Shown in pieces: positions 1 through 8,486 of a stretch of 64,000 nt of DNA. Below the pieces are notes generated by a model. It had not been told where the DNA came from, ran no database searches, and was given only the letters and a program-made list of their open reading frames with translations. This DNA is from Micromonospora polyrhachis (lineage in GTDB: Bacteria; Actinomycetota; Actinomycetes; Mycobacteriales; Micromonosporaceae). The first letter of the stretch is position 1. Each line of letters opens with the position of its first letter. A program made the position numbers and the translations under genes. Location: NCBI RefSeq assembly GCF_014203835.1, contig NZ_JACHJW010000001.1, positions 3,794,501 through 3,858,500 on the forward strand. The letters run 5' to 3'.

Positions 1-90
1 GGTGGCGAGACCTTTTGGTCCCGGGTGGCAGGCACTCTGATCCCCTGCTGGCAGACCCTCCGATCTCGGGTGGCAGACCCTCCTATCCCG
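1..90. repeat. Tandem repeat, about 4 units of 22-23 bp
   Basis: Four imperfect head-to-tail units begin near 1, 24, 47 and 69, each shaped GGTGGCAGACCCTCC-GATC-CCG. The last two are the closest match. The array touches the window edge and may extend to the left. It ends 25 bp before the paaN start, so it occupies the promoter and leader region of that gene. Confidence 0.75.
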
Positions 91-115
91 GGCCGACCTG
101 CGGCATGATGGCGGC

Positions 116-1792
116 ATGACGGAGACCCCGCACCCCCTGTATGCCAAGCATGCCGACACCCTGGCCAAGGCGCTGACCGCGATCAAGGATCGCGGCTACT
201 GGTCCGCCTATCCGGAGTCGCCCAGCCCCCGGGTGTACGGCGAGACCGCCGCCGCCGAGGGGGAGGCGACCTTCCGGTCCTACCTGGATGGCGACTTCCC
301 CCTCGACCAGCCCGGCACCGGGGAACGGGTCGCCACCGAGGTCAGCCCGTTCGGCATCGACCTCGATGTGCGCTACCCGCACGCCACCCCGGACGCCCTG
401 CTGACCGCCGCCACCACTGCCCTGCCGGCATGGCGGGACGCCGGGCCGCAGACCCGGCTGGGCGTGTGCCTGGAGATCCTCGCCCGGCTGCACGCACACG
501 TCTTCGAGATGGCCTACGCCGTACAGGCCACCAGCGGGCAGGCGTTCCTCATGGCTTTCCAGGCCGGTGGGGCGCACGCGCTCGACCGGGCACTCGAAGC
601 CCTCGCCTACGCGTACGCCGAGATGACCCGGCACCCGGCCACCGCCGAGTGGGAGAAGCCGGCCGGCAAGGGTGATCCGCTGCGGATGACCAAGACGTTC
701 CACGTCGTGCCCCGAGGGGTGGCGCTGGTGGTCGGCTGCAACACCTTCCCGACCTGGAACTCCTACCCGGGTCTCTTCGCCTCGCTGGCCACCGGCAACC
801 CGGTGGTCGTCAAGCCCCACCCGCGAGCGGTCCTGCCGCTGGCGATCACCGTGCGCTACGCCCGGGAGGTGCTGGCCGAGGCCGGGTTCGATCCCAACCT
901 GGTGCTGCTTGCCGCCGAGGCACCCGGCGAAGGGCTCGCTTCCACGCTGGCCGTACGCCCCGAGGTCAAGATCATCGACTTCACCGGCTCGACCGAGTAC
1001 GGCGACTGGCTCGAAGCCAACGCCCGGCAGGCGGTCGTCTACACCGAGAAGGCCGGGGTCAACACCATCGTCGTCGACTCCACCGACGACTTCGTCGGCA
1101 TGTGCCGCAACATCGGCTTCTCGCTGACCCTCTACAGCGGACAGATGTGCACCACCCCGCAGAACATCCTCATCCCGGCCGGCGGCATCAGCACCGACCA
1201 GGGACACAAGAGCTTCGACGAGGTCGCGGCCGGTATCGCCGCGACGGTCGGCAAACTGACCGTTGACCCGGCCCGCGCCGTGGAGATGACCGGCGCGATC
1301 GTCAACGACGGCGTACTCGGCCGGCTGGACGAGGTCGCCGGGCTCGGCGAGGCGGTGCTGGAGTCGCGGACGATCGAGCACCCGACCTACGTGGGGGCAG
1401 TGGTCCGTACCCCGACGATCGTGAAGCTCGGCGCGGACGCCGCGCAGACCTACGGCCGGGAGTGGTTCGGGCCCATCTCGTTCGTGATCGCCACCGACTC
1501 CACCGAGCACAGCCTGCGGATCTTCCGGGACACCGTCGGCGAGCGGGGCGCGTTGACCGCTGCGGCCTACGCCACCGACGAGAAGGTGCTGGATGCCGTC
1601 GAGACGGCAGCGGTGGAGACCGGCGTGCACCTGTCCTGCAACCTGACCGGGGGCGTCTTCGTCAACCAGTCGGCGGCCTTCTCCGACTTCCACGCCAGTG
1701 GTGCCAACCCGGCAGCGAACGCCGCTCTGACCGACGGCGCGTACGTGGCCAGCCGGTTCCGCGTCGTACAGTCCCGCCGGCACACCGCCTGA
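116..1792 (+). CDS. paaN: Phenylacetic acid degradation protein PaaN-type aldehyde dehydrogenase
   Basis: This 558-residue protein has the length and sequence of the actinobacterial PaaN family, NAD(P)-dependent aldehyde dehydrogenases named for phenylacetate degradation. Visible are the cofactor region with VVKPHP (231-236), the FTGST segment (289-293), the active-site glutamate in TEKAG (E311) and the catalytic cysteine in SGQMC (C345). The ATG at 116 is used because the N-terminus TETPHPLYAKHADTL fits the family; no strong ribosome binding site precedes it. No other paa gene (ring epoxidase, CoA ligase) is next to it, so its real substrate cannot be read from context. Family assignment is firm, pathway role is inference. 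Confidence 0.88.
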   Translation: MTETPHPLYAKHADTLAKALTAIKDRGYWSAYPESPSPRVYGETAAAEGEATFRSYLDGDFPLDQPGTGERVATEVSPFGIDLDVRYPHATPDALLTAATTALPAWRDAGPQTRLGVCLEILARLHAHVFEMAYAVQATSGQAFLMAFQAGGAHALDRALEALAYAYAEMTRHPATAEWEKPAGKGDPLRMTKTFHVVPRGVALVVGCNTFPTWNSYPGLFASLATGNPVVVKPHPRAVLPLAITVRYAREVLAEAGFDPNLVLLAAEAPGEGLASTLAVRPEVKIIDFTGSTEYGDWLEANARQAVVYTEKAGVNTIVVDSTDDFVGMCRNIGFSLTLYSGQMCTTPQNILIPAGGISTDQGHKSFDEVAAGIAATVGKLTVDPARAVEMTGAIVNDGVLGRLDEVAGLGEAVLESRTIEHPTYVGAVVRTPTIVKLGADAAQTYGREWFGPISFVIATDSTEHSLRIFRDTVGERGALTAAAYATDEKVLDAVETAAVETGVHLSCNLTGGVFVNQSAAFSDFHASGANPAANAALTDGAYVASRFRVVQSRRHTA

Positions 1793-1798
1793 GGTGCC

Positions 1799-1849
1799 AG
1801 GACGGCCCCTTCCTATCGCTCTCTGCCGTGGAAGGGGCCCTTCCTGACG
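1799..1849. repeat. Interspersed double-palindrome element, copy A
   Basis: Two GGAAGGG-CCCTTCC type palindromes flank a core close to CTATCGCTCTCTGCCG. Related copies lie at 8434-8486 and 27549-27602. It begins six bases after the paaN stop and lies between convergent genes, so it may also act as a bidirectional terminator. Confidence 0.7.
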
Positions 1850-1863
1850 TCGAAGCGGGGCGG

Positions 1864-2099
1864 TCAGGCGCTTGCCGTACGGGCGGACCGGCCGTCGCTG
1901 CTCGGCTGCGGCGTCGAGTCGTACACCATCGGAGCGCGCCCGGTCGACGCCCGGTGAGACGGTCGAGTGCGGCCGACGTGGCGTCGTCGGCGGGGAGGTA
2001 GACGACCAGTTGCTGGCCATCAGCGCCAGGTGGGTCGAGCCTCTCGTAGGCCAGTCGCAACTCGCCCACCTCGGACGAACGCTGGCCTGTGTCCTCGGG
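1864..2099 (-). pseudogene. C-terminal remnant of an MmyB-like XRE-family regulator
   Basis: Reading leftwards from the IS edge, the frame gives EVGELRLAYERLDPPG and then DGQQLVVYLPADDATSAALDRL, which resembles the end of the MmyB-like ligand-binding domain of actinobacterial XRE regulators (typically VGEL-L-YE-L...LVVYTAEPGS). No start codon, HTH or N-terminal domain is present. The original frame runs past about 1930 into low-quality sequence, while another frame gives a credible short tail ending at 1864, so a frameshift is also possible. The missing 5' part would lie where the IS701 element and GNAT gene now are. Assignment is by motif memory only. Confidence 0.45.
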
Positions 2100-2103
2100 C
2101 TAG

Positions 2104-3514
2104 TACTCCAACGTCACTTCGCCTGTCTGTGCTGGTAGTGGGATCGTCGGGCTCGGGCTTGCGATGTTCGCCGCCAGATCGACCAGCGCAGGGTGTGTGC
2201 TGGCGGTAGCGATACGGCGAGGACGAAAACGTTGAGGAGTCGGCGGATCTCGGGGACGGTCAACGCGATGAGCTCCGGATTGGCGTCGGACTGTTGCGCG
2301 GTGGCGGCGAGGATGGTCAGGACGGCCAAGGCGAGCATGGTCAGGGTGATGTGGCGGTGCCAGCCGGTCCAGCCGCGGACCTGGTAGTGGTCCAGGCCGA
2401 CCTGCCCTTTGCCGGTCTGGAACAGTTCCTCGATGCTCCAACGGGAGCCGGCTACTCGTACAAGGGTGTGTAGCGGCACCGGGTGGGGCGTCCAGCACAG
2501 GTAGAAGGCCAGCTCACCGGTGGTGCGGTTGCGGCGGATGAGTAACCACCGATGCTCACCCTGGTTGGTGGCGGTGGTGATCCACGCCCACAGGTAGTCA
2601 CGGGGACCTTTCGCCCCTGGCCCGCAACTGTGTAGCTGCCACTGGCTGGTGGGGATCCGTTCGGCGAGATCGTCGACGCGGACCAGGGTGCGGCCGTCGT
2701 TGACCGCCACGCGTCGGTCGCAGCCGACCGCCAGGACATAGCCGATTGCGCGGTGTTCCAGGTCAGCGCGTAGGCCGGGGTCGGCGCCGTAAACCTCGTC
2801 GCCGGTCACCCAGCCAGCCGGAACACCAGCGTCCAACGCGGCCGTGATCATCTGCCGGGCCAGGGTAGGTTTCGTAGCGAACCAGACCTCTCCCTCGGGG
2901 ACACCAGCGGCGGCGAGACGGTCCGGCCGGTCACACCAGGTTGTCTCGGGTAGGTAGAGCCTGCGGTCGATCATCGCCCGCGTGGCAGGCGTCACGTAGG
3001 CCAGAAACACCCCGACCTGGCTGTTCTCCACCCGGCCGGCGGTGCCGGTGTACTGCCGCTGCACCCCGACCGAACACACGCCCTTCTTCAGGAACCCCGT
3101 CTCGTCGACGACCAGGACCGCATCGGGGTGTCCGAGATGCTCCACCAGCCAATCCCGCACGTCATCACGCACGGCGTCTGCGTCCCACACCGCCGTACGC
3201 AGCAGCCGCTGCATCGCCTGCGGATCAGCGTGACCAGCCCGTTCCGCCAACGACCAGCAGGTCTTACGTTCCACGTCCGACAGCAGCCCTTCCACGAACT
3301 GCCCGGCCGTCTGGCGTGGCTCCGCCCGCACGAACCGGCCCGCGACACGCGCCTTCGCCTCGTCCAGAATGACCCGCCACCCGGCAGGGTCTACGCTATG
3401 GCCCACGGCCACCGCACGATCTTCGATTGTCCTCACAAACCATCGATGATCTACGCGGTGGCCGTCCTCATACCCACGCCACGCCCAACGCCAAAGCCAA
3501 GTGACGTTGGAGTA
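2104..3514. mobile_element. Complete IS701-family insertion sequence (1411 bp)
   Basis: The ends are perfect inverted repeats of at least 16 bp: TACTCCAACGTCACTT at 2104-2119 and its complement at 3499-3514. Both sides carry CTAG (2100-2103 and 3515-3518), fitting the 4-bp CTAG-type target duplication known for the IS701 family. One transposase gene fills the element and its stop codon lies within the left inverted repeat. The right-hand CTAG supplies the TAG stop of the neighbouring GNAT gene. All parts look intact, so the copy may be mobile. Confidence 0.93.
2114..3436 (-). CDS. IS701-family transposase
   Basis: The 440-residue DDE transposase has full family length. The probable catalytic acids are D111 in VVDETGF, D213 in VTGDEVYG and a glutamate in WSIEELFQ (E336/E337), followed by the helical region GQVGLDHYQVRGWTGWHRH typical of IS701 proteins. 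The gene reads right to left inside the element, starting about 80 bp from the right inverted repeat and stopping in the left one. No frameshift is seen. It should catalyse cut-and-paste movement of the surrounding 1.4-kb element. Confidence 0.93.
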   Translation of the reverse strand: MRTIEDRAVAVGHSVDPAGWRVILDEAKARVAGRFVRAEPRQTAGQFVEGLLSDVERKTCWSLAERAGHADPQAMQRLLRTAVWDADAVRDDVRDWLVEHLGHPDAVLVVDETGFLKKGVCSVGVQRQYTGTAGRVENSQVGVFLAYVTPATRAMIDRRLYLPETTWCDRPDRLAAAGVPEGEVWFATKPTLARQMITAALDAGVPAGWVTGDEVYGADPGLRADLEHRAIGYVLAVGCDRRVAVNDGRTLVRVDDLAERIPTSQWQLHSCGPGAKGPRDYLWAWITTATNQGEHRWLLIRRNRTTGELAFYLCWTPHPVPLHTLVRVAGSRWSIEELFQTGKGQVGLDHYQVRGWTGWHRHITLTMLALAVLTILAATAQQSDANPELIALTVPEIRRLLNVFVLAVSLPPAHTLRWSIWRRTSQARARRSHYQHRQAK

Positions 3515-4162
3515 CTAGGCGGTACGGCGCATCTGGAGTTCGGTGAGTGTCGGCAACGTCGGGTGCGGTACGCGTACCCCGGTGTCGACGAAACCGAGCC
3601 GTTCATAGGCTCGGACCGCCCGGTCGTTGCCGACCACCACCTCCAGCATCAGATTCGGCCGCCCGACGGACCTGGACCAGGCCGCCACGTCCTCGATCAA
3701 CTCGGCGAGCAGGCCTCGGCCCCGCCAGCGCGGAGTCAGATAGACGCCGAAGATGATGGCCAGTTCGGGATCGTCCGGTGCCGGGAAGCCGGCCGCGTGC
3801 CCCACGAGGCGACCGTCGTGCTCGGCGATCGACCGGACGGATCCACGGGCGGTCGAATCGTTGGCGATGCGGGCCGCGAACTCGTCATGCGGGCGTGCCG
3901 CCGCATCCGCCAGAGTCTCCAGGAAGGCGAGCGGCGAATCGGCGAGCATCTCCAGCCGCAGCGCCCGCATCCGGGCTGCGTCGGCTGGCCGGATCCGACG
4001 TACGACCACTCTGTCATCGGTGAGCCGCCCCCGCCCTTCGCTGGCCTCGATGACGGTTCGGGCCGAGTCGACGGTGCCGTCGGCCGGTTGGCTACGGCGG
4101 CGGTGTGTCGGGCCGATCGGCGCGGCGGCGTGCTCCGAAGCGGCAGCCCGTGTGCTTGTCAT
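3515..4162 (-). CDS. GNAT-family N-acetyltransferase
   Basis: A single GNAT fold is visible: VVVRRIRPADAARMRALRLEMLADSPLAF, then IIFGVYLTPRWRGRGLLAELIEDV with the acetyl-CoA loop (RGRG), then NDRAVRAYERLGFVDTGVR. The substrate is unknown. The ATG at 4162 gives 215 residues; the first roughly 50 do not look like family sequence, so a GTG at 4009 is a credible alternative. The stop codon TAG is part of the CTAG target duplication of the adjacent IS701 element, so the protein appears to end at its natural terminus even though the IS touches it. Confidence 0.82.
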   Translation of the reverse strand: MTSTRAAASEHAAAPIGPTHRRRSQPADGTVDSARTVIEASEGRGRLTDDRVVVRRIRPADAARMRALRLEMLADSPLAFLETLADAAARPHDEFAARIANDSTARGSVRSIAEHDGRLVGHAAGFPAPDDPELAIIFGVYLTPRWRGRGLLAELIEDVAAWSRSVGRPNLMLEVVVGNDRAVRAYERLGFVDTGVRVPHPTLPTLTELQMRRTA

Positions 4163-4517
4163 GAGGCATGCCTACCGGGACCCGGGGCAGCCGGCAACCT
4201 GATTCGGTAACGCCGTCCGGGCCGGTACGCACTTACAAAGACGAGCGCCAATAGGTGAGCCTGTTTTCTCAGGTAGAACGGGTGGTCGCGGGTGGCGCTG
4301 ATGCTCTCATCGGAGAAGCGGATGGGGATGGCTTTATCAGGCGGATCGTCATGTCCGATTTGGGGTAGTGCGGAGCTGAGAGGGCTGGTGTACCGTGCGA
4401 TTTCGACCGCTGATTCGACGGGTCGTACAGGTTTGCCGAACGGGCGGTCCCGGCAGGCGTACGCCGTGGTCGGGGGTTGTCGTTGACCCAGCACCAATCG
4501 AAGTGAGGAAGTGCACC
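4163..4517. other. Intergenic region upstream of the cold-shock gene, no gene seen
   Basis: About 355 bp with no convincing coding sequence. It holds the promoter of the leftward GNAT gene and, presumably, a long 5' untranslated region for the rightward cold-shock gene, as is usual in that family. The open frame that continues upstream of the csp start has no ribosome binding site and no family sequence. Confidence 0.5.
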
Positions 4518-4721
4518 GTGGCACAGGGCACCGTCAAGTGGTTCAACAGCGAAAAGGGCTACGGCTTCATCGCGGTCGACGGCGGGCAGGACGTCTTCGT
4601 CCACTTCTCCGCGATCCAGATGGACGGTTACAAGGCATTGGATGATGGGCAGCGGGTGGAGTTCGAGATTGCCCAGGGTGAGAAAGGCCCGCAGGCCGAG
4701 AAGGTACGCGTCATCGCCTGA
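4518..4721 (+). CDS. cspA: Cold-shock protein, CspA family
   Basis: A 67-residue single-domain OB-fold protein with both nucleic-acid-binding motifs: KGYGFI (RNP1) and VFVHFSAI (RNP2). The start is the GTG at 4518, giving the family N-terminus [17 protein letters not shown]; it is preceded by GTGAGGAAG at suitable distance. The protein binds single-stranded RNA and DNA as an RNA chaperone. The ending QAEKVRVIA is normal for actinobacterial members. A hairpin at 4805-4831 probably ends the transcript. Confidence 0.96.
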   Translation: MAQGTVKWFNSEKGYGFIAVDGGQDVFVHFSAIQMDGYKALDDGQRVEFEIAQGEKGPQAEKVRVIA

Positions 4722-4804
4722 TCGATCTTGGTATCGCGCGACTCGGCGTCGCGTGCTTACTTGAATGAGATCTACCATCGGTTCATCCGTATCCGATCCG
4801 GCAG

Positions 4805-4831
4805 GACCGTGACCTGCTCCAGGTCACGGTC
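4805..4831 (+). terminator. Hairpin terminator downstream of the cold-shock gene
   Basis: A perfect 11-bp stem (GACCGTGACCT and its complement) closes a five-base loop, 83 bp after the csp stop. There is no T tract, as is common for actinobacterial terminators. Confidence 0.65.
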
Positions 4832-4978
4832 TGAGGATCATTGTCACGGCCGACGTGGGCTATTTCTGCCCGGTGCATCTGTGATGCCTACTCGGTGATC
4901 CGGGCGGCTGATTCCTGCGTAGCGATCTGTGGCACTCCGTCTGGCCGTTGCGGGTGCACCTCTGCGCCTCGGCCGTCT

Positions 4979-5053
4979 CTCTGCCCCTCGACCCCGGGCG
5001 AGCCTCTGCCCCTGGGTCCAGGGTGAGCCGCTGCCCCCGGGCCCCGGGAAGCC
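4979..5053. repeat. Tandem repeat, three 25-bp units
   Basis: Units at 4979-5003, 5004-5028 and 5029-5053 share the pattern CTCTGCCCCTGGGTCCAGGG-GAGC, with the third unit the most diverged. The array is intergenic, between the csp terminator and the groEL operator region. Confidence 0.65.
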
Positions 5054-5115
5054 GCGTTTCCGATGCACTTCTCCGTGCCGGGTGTCTCCCGGGCCAGCGC
5101 GACTGCCCTGACGCG

Positions 5116-5142
5116 CTTGCACTCGGTAGGGGAGAGTGCTAA
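5116..5142 (+). promoter_or_regulatory. Upstream CIRCE-like operator overlapping a probable promoter
   Basis: CTTGCACTC, nine bases, then GAGTGCTAA: seven of nine bases of the left arm and all nine of the right arm match CIRCE, the HrcA-binding operator. TTGCAC at 5117 could be a -35 element, with a TAAAAA-like -10 about 17 bases further on, so HrcA would block this promoter. Confidence 0.75.
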
Positions 5143-5152
5143 AAACAGGGTG

Positions 5153-5179
5153 TTGGCACTCGCACCCCGTGAGTGCCAA
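5153..5179 (+). promoter_or_regulatory. Second CIRCE operator of groEL
   Basis: TTGGCACTC, nine bases, then GAGTGCCAA forms a perfect inverted repeat with the CIRCE spacing. Its centre is 37 bp downstream of the first CIRCE. The groEL start lies about 200 bp further downstream. Confidence 0.9.
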
Positions 5180-5311
5180 AGGTCGGGGCGGTAGGGCCAC
5201 GGTCGCGCAGCCGATGGAGACGGATGTGCGGCACATGGCCGGTCGTCGCGGGCTGTCCGCCCGGCCGGCGGACGTCATTGTCGCCAGGTAGTGACGTCCG
5301 AAGGTGCGTAA

Positions 5312-7000
<1,689 letters not shown>

Positions 7001-7026
7001 GTTCAGAGTCCACCACGTAGGACAAG

Positions 7027-7060
7027 GAAGGGGCGGGCCGCGCGAGCGGTCCGCCCCTTC
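7027..7060 (+). terminator. Strong groEL terminator hairpin
   Basis: A 15-bp stem with a single G-T pair and a GCGA tetraloop starts 27 bases after the groEL stop; the right arm ends CCCCTTC. Confidence 0.85.
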
Positions 7061-7123
7061 GTCATGTCGGCGTCAGTTCGATGGCTCGGTCATGCTGCTG
7101 TCACGTCCTCGGTCGCCCCGGTC

Positions 7124-7366
7124 TCACGTCGGAAGTGGCCGTTGGTTCCGCCGCTTCTCGGCCCGGGTGAATGGTTGCCGGATCTGGATGGGCGCGTCGA
7201 CCATTTCGATTGGCTCGTCGTACGGGTCGTCGACGCCGTTCATCTCGACGAGCTGGTCCGCGTCCCCGTAGTCGAGCCGGCTGATCGGAGCCTCTCCGGG
7301 CAGATCCGGCAACCGGGCCCAGGTGTCCGATTGGAGATCGTCACTAGCTTCCTCGTCGTTCGCCAT
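7124..7366 (-). CDS. Small acidic hypothetical protein
   Basis: The 80-residue product is hydrophilic and acidic at first (MANDEEASDDLQSD) with a basic end (RAEKRRNQRPLPT). It has no signal peptide, membrane segment or motif I recognise. A strong ribosome binding site (GAGGAGGAGG) sits directly before the ATG at 7366, which is the main reason for calling it. It reads towards groEL from the far side of the groEL terminator. Function unknown. Confidence 0.55.
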   Translation of the reverse strand: MANDEEASDDLQSDTWARLPDLPGEAPISRLDYGDADQLVEMNGVDDPYDEPIEMVDAPIQIRQPFTRAEKRRNQRPLPT

Positions 7367-7486
7367 GACCTCCTCCTCTCAGCCACACGGTAGGGCCTGG
7401 TTACGGAGGAGTACGGCAGAACGGGGTAATGTGCCGGTTTAGCCCATTACCTATTTGGTGTCGAACTGGCGGCTGGTCATCCGGTG

Positions 7487-8404
7487 TCAGAGTTGCTTGC
7501 GGTAGAGGAAGAACACCCGCTCGATCCGGGCCCCAGCACTGCCGGAATAGAACGGCACCGGACCGACCCAACCGATCTGCGCCCGCTCGTGGCCGGCTGC
7601 TCGCTGGTCACGCAGACAGCGCCGAAGCAGCACACCACCGATCCCCAGCCCTTCGGCAGCGGGGGCCGTACCCATCGGACCGAACCAGGTCGGCCGAGAC
7701 GATCCGTACGCGGCGAAGCCGAGCAACTCGCCATCGCGTACGGCCAGGTGGCAGCCGCCCTCCGCCCGGCTGATCGCGTGCCTGACCTCGTCGGTCCATG
7801 CCCCGCCGAAGTGCTCCCCGATGAGCGCGGCGAGTGCCGGGACGTCCTCGGGCGTCGCCCGACGCACCGTGATGCCGGACGCGGCCAGCCGCTCCTCGGC
7901 CGCCCCGGTCGACCGCAGTGCCGGCGAATCGTCGTACGACAGGTCGGCGGTCATGTTCCACGCCGTACGGTCCTGCTCGTAGCCGAGCTTCAGAGCCGCG
8001 CAGACAGCCGGTGTGTATCGCACGTCGATGCCGGGCCAGGCGTAGTACGGCGGGTTGCCGGCGAGGCGTACCTCGGTCGCACCGCGCTTGGCCAACCCTT
8101 CCTCGGTGCGGGTGAGTAGTGCCCGGCCGATGCCCCGACGGCGGGCCGACCGTCGTACGGCGAGCAGGTCGACGTGTCCCCGGCCCGGATCCTTCGCGCT
8201 GATCGAGCTGAGCGCGACCCCGACGACGGTGTCGCCGACCATCGCGACGAGCCCGGCGGTACGCCCGTCGGTGGGGCGTTCGCGCAGCCGGGCGACGATC
8301 TGGGCCGCCTCGGCGGCGTCCTCCGGCAGGTCCAGCGCCTCGCGGCACAACTGCACCACGGCGGGGACGCCGTCGTCGGTCAACTCGACGAGCACGTGAT
8401 CCAC
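7487..8404 (-). CDS. Tandem-domain GNAT acetyltransferase
   Basis: The 305-residue protein has two GNAT domains. The first (about 1-150) contains LLAVRRSARRRGIGRALLTRTEEGL, the acetyl-CoA loop. The second (about 175-305) contains ITVRRATPEDVPALAALIGEHF and a more degenerate GLGIGGVLLRRCL loop, ending FYSGSAGARIERVFFLYRK. Two-domain members such as MshD usually retain one active site. The substrate is not predictable. The start is GTG at 8404. It stands alone between small neighbours. Confidence 0.82.
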   Translation of the reverse strand: MDHVLVELTDDGVPAVVQLCREALDLPEDAAEAAQIVARLRERPTDGRTAGLVAMVGDTVVGVALSSISAKDPGRGHVDLLAVRRSARRRGIGRALLTRTEEGLAKRGATEVRLAGNPPYYAWPGIDVRYTPAVCAALKLGYEQDRTAWNMTADLSYDDSPALRSTGAAEERLAASGITVRRATPEDVPALAALIGEHFGGAWTDEVRHAISRAEGGCHLAVRDGELLGFAAYGSSRPTWFGPMGTAPAAEGLGIGGVLLRRCLRDQRAAGHERAQIGWVGPVPFYSGSAGARIERVFFLYRKQL

Positions 8405-8433
8405 AAGCGCGACCCTAGGGCATTGCTTCGGTG

Positions 8434-8486
8434 TTAGGAAGGGACCCTTCCCATGCAGAAAACGATAGGAAGGGTCCCCTCCTTAC
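8434..8486. repeat. Interspersed double-palindrome element, copy B
   Basis: Two GGAAGGG-CCCTTCC type palindromes flank ATGCAGAAAACGATA. In reverse complement it aligns with copy A (1799-1849). It contains the TAA stop codon of the upstream membrane subtilase and lies between that gene and the next minus-strand gene. Confidence 0.75.

Noticed and set aside
83..2020. 645-codon open frame antisense to paaN
   Set aside because: Codon-bias shadow: no family sequence, Gly/Arg/Val-rich, and the sense strand encodes a clear dehydrogenase.
4395..4721. 108-residue version of the cold-shock protein
   Set aside because: The first 41 residues lie before the family start and before the only ribosome binding site.
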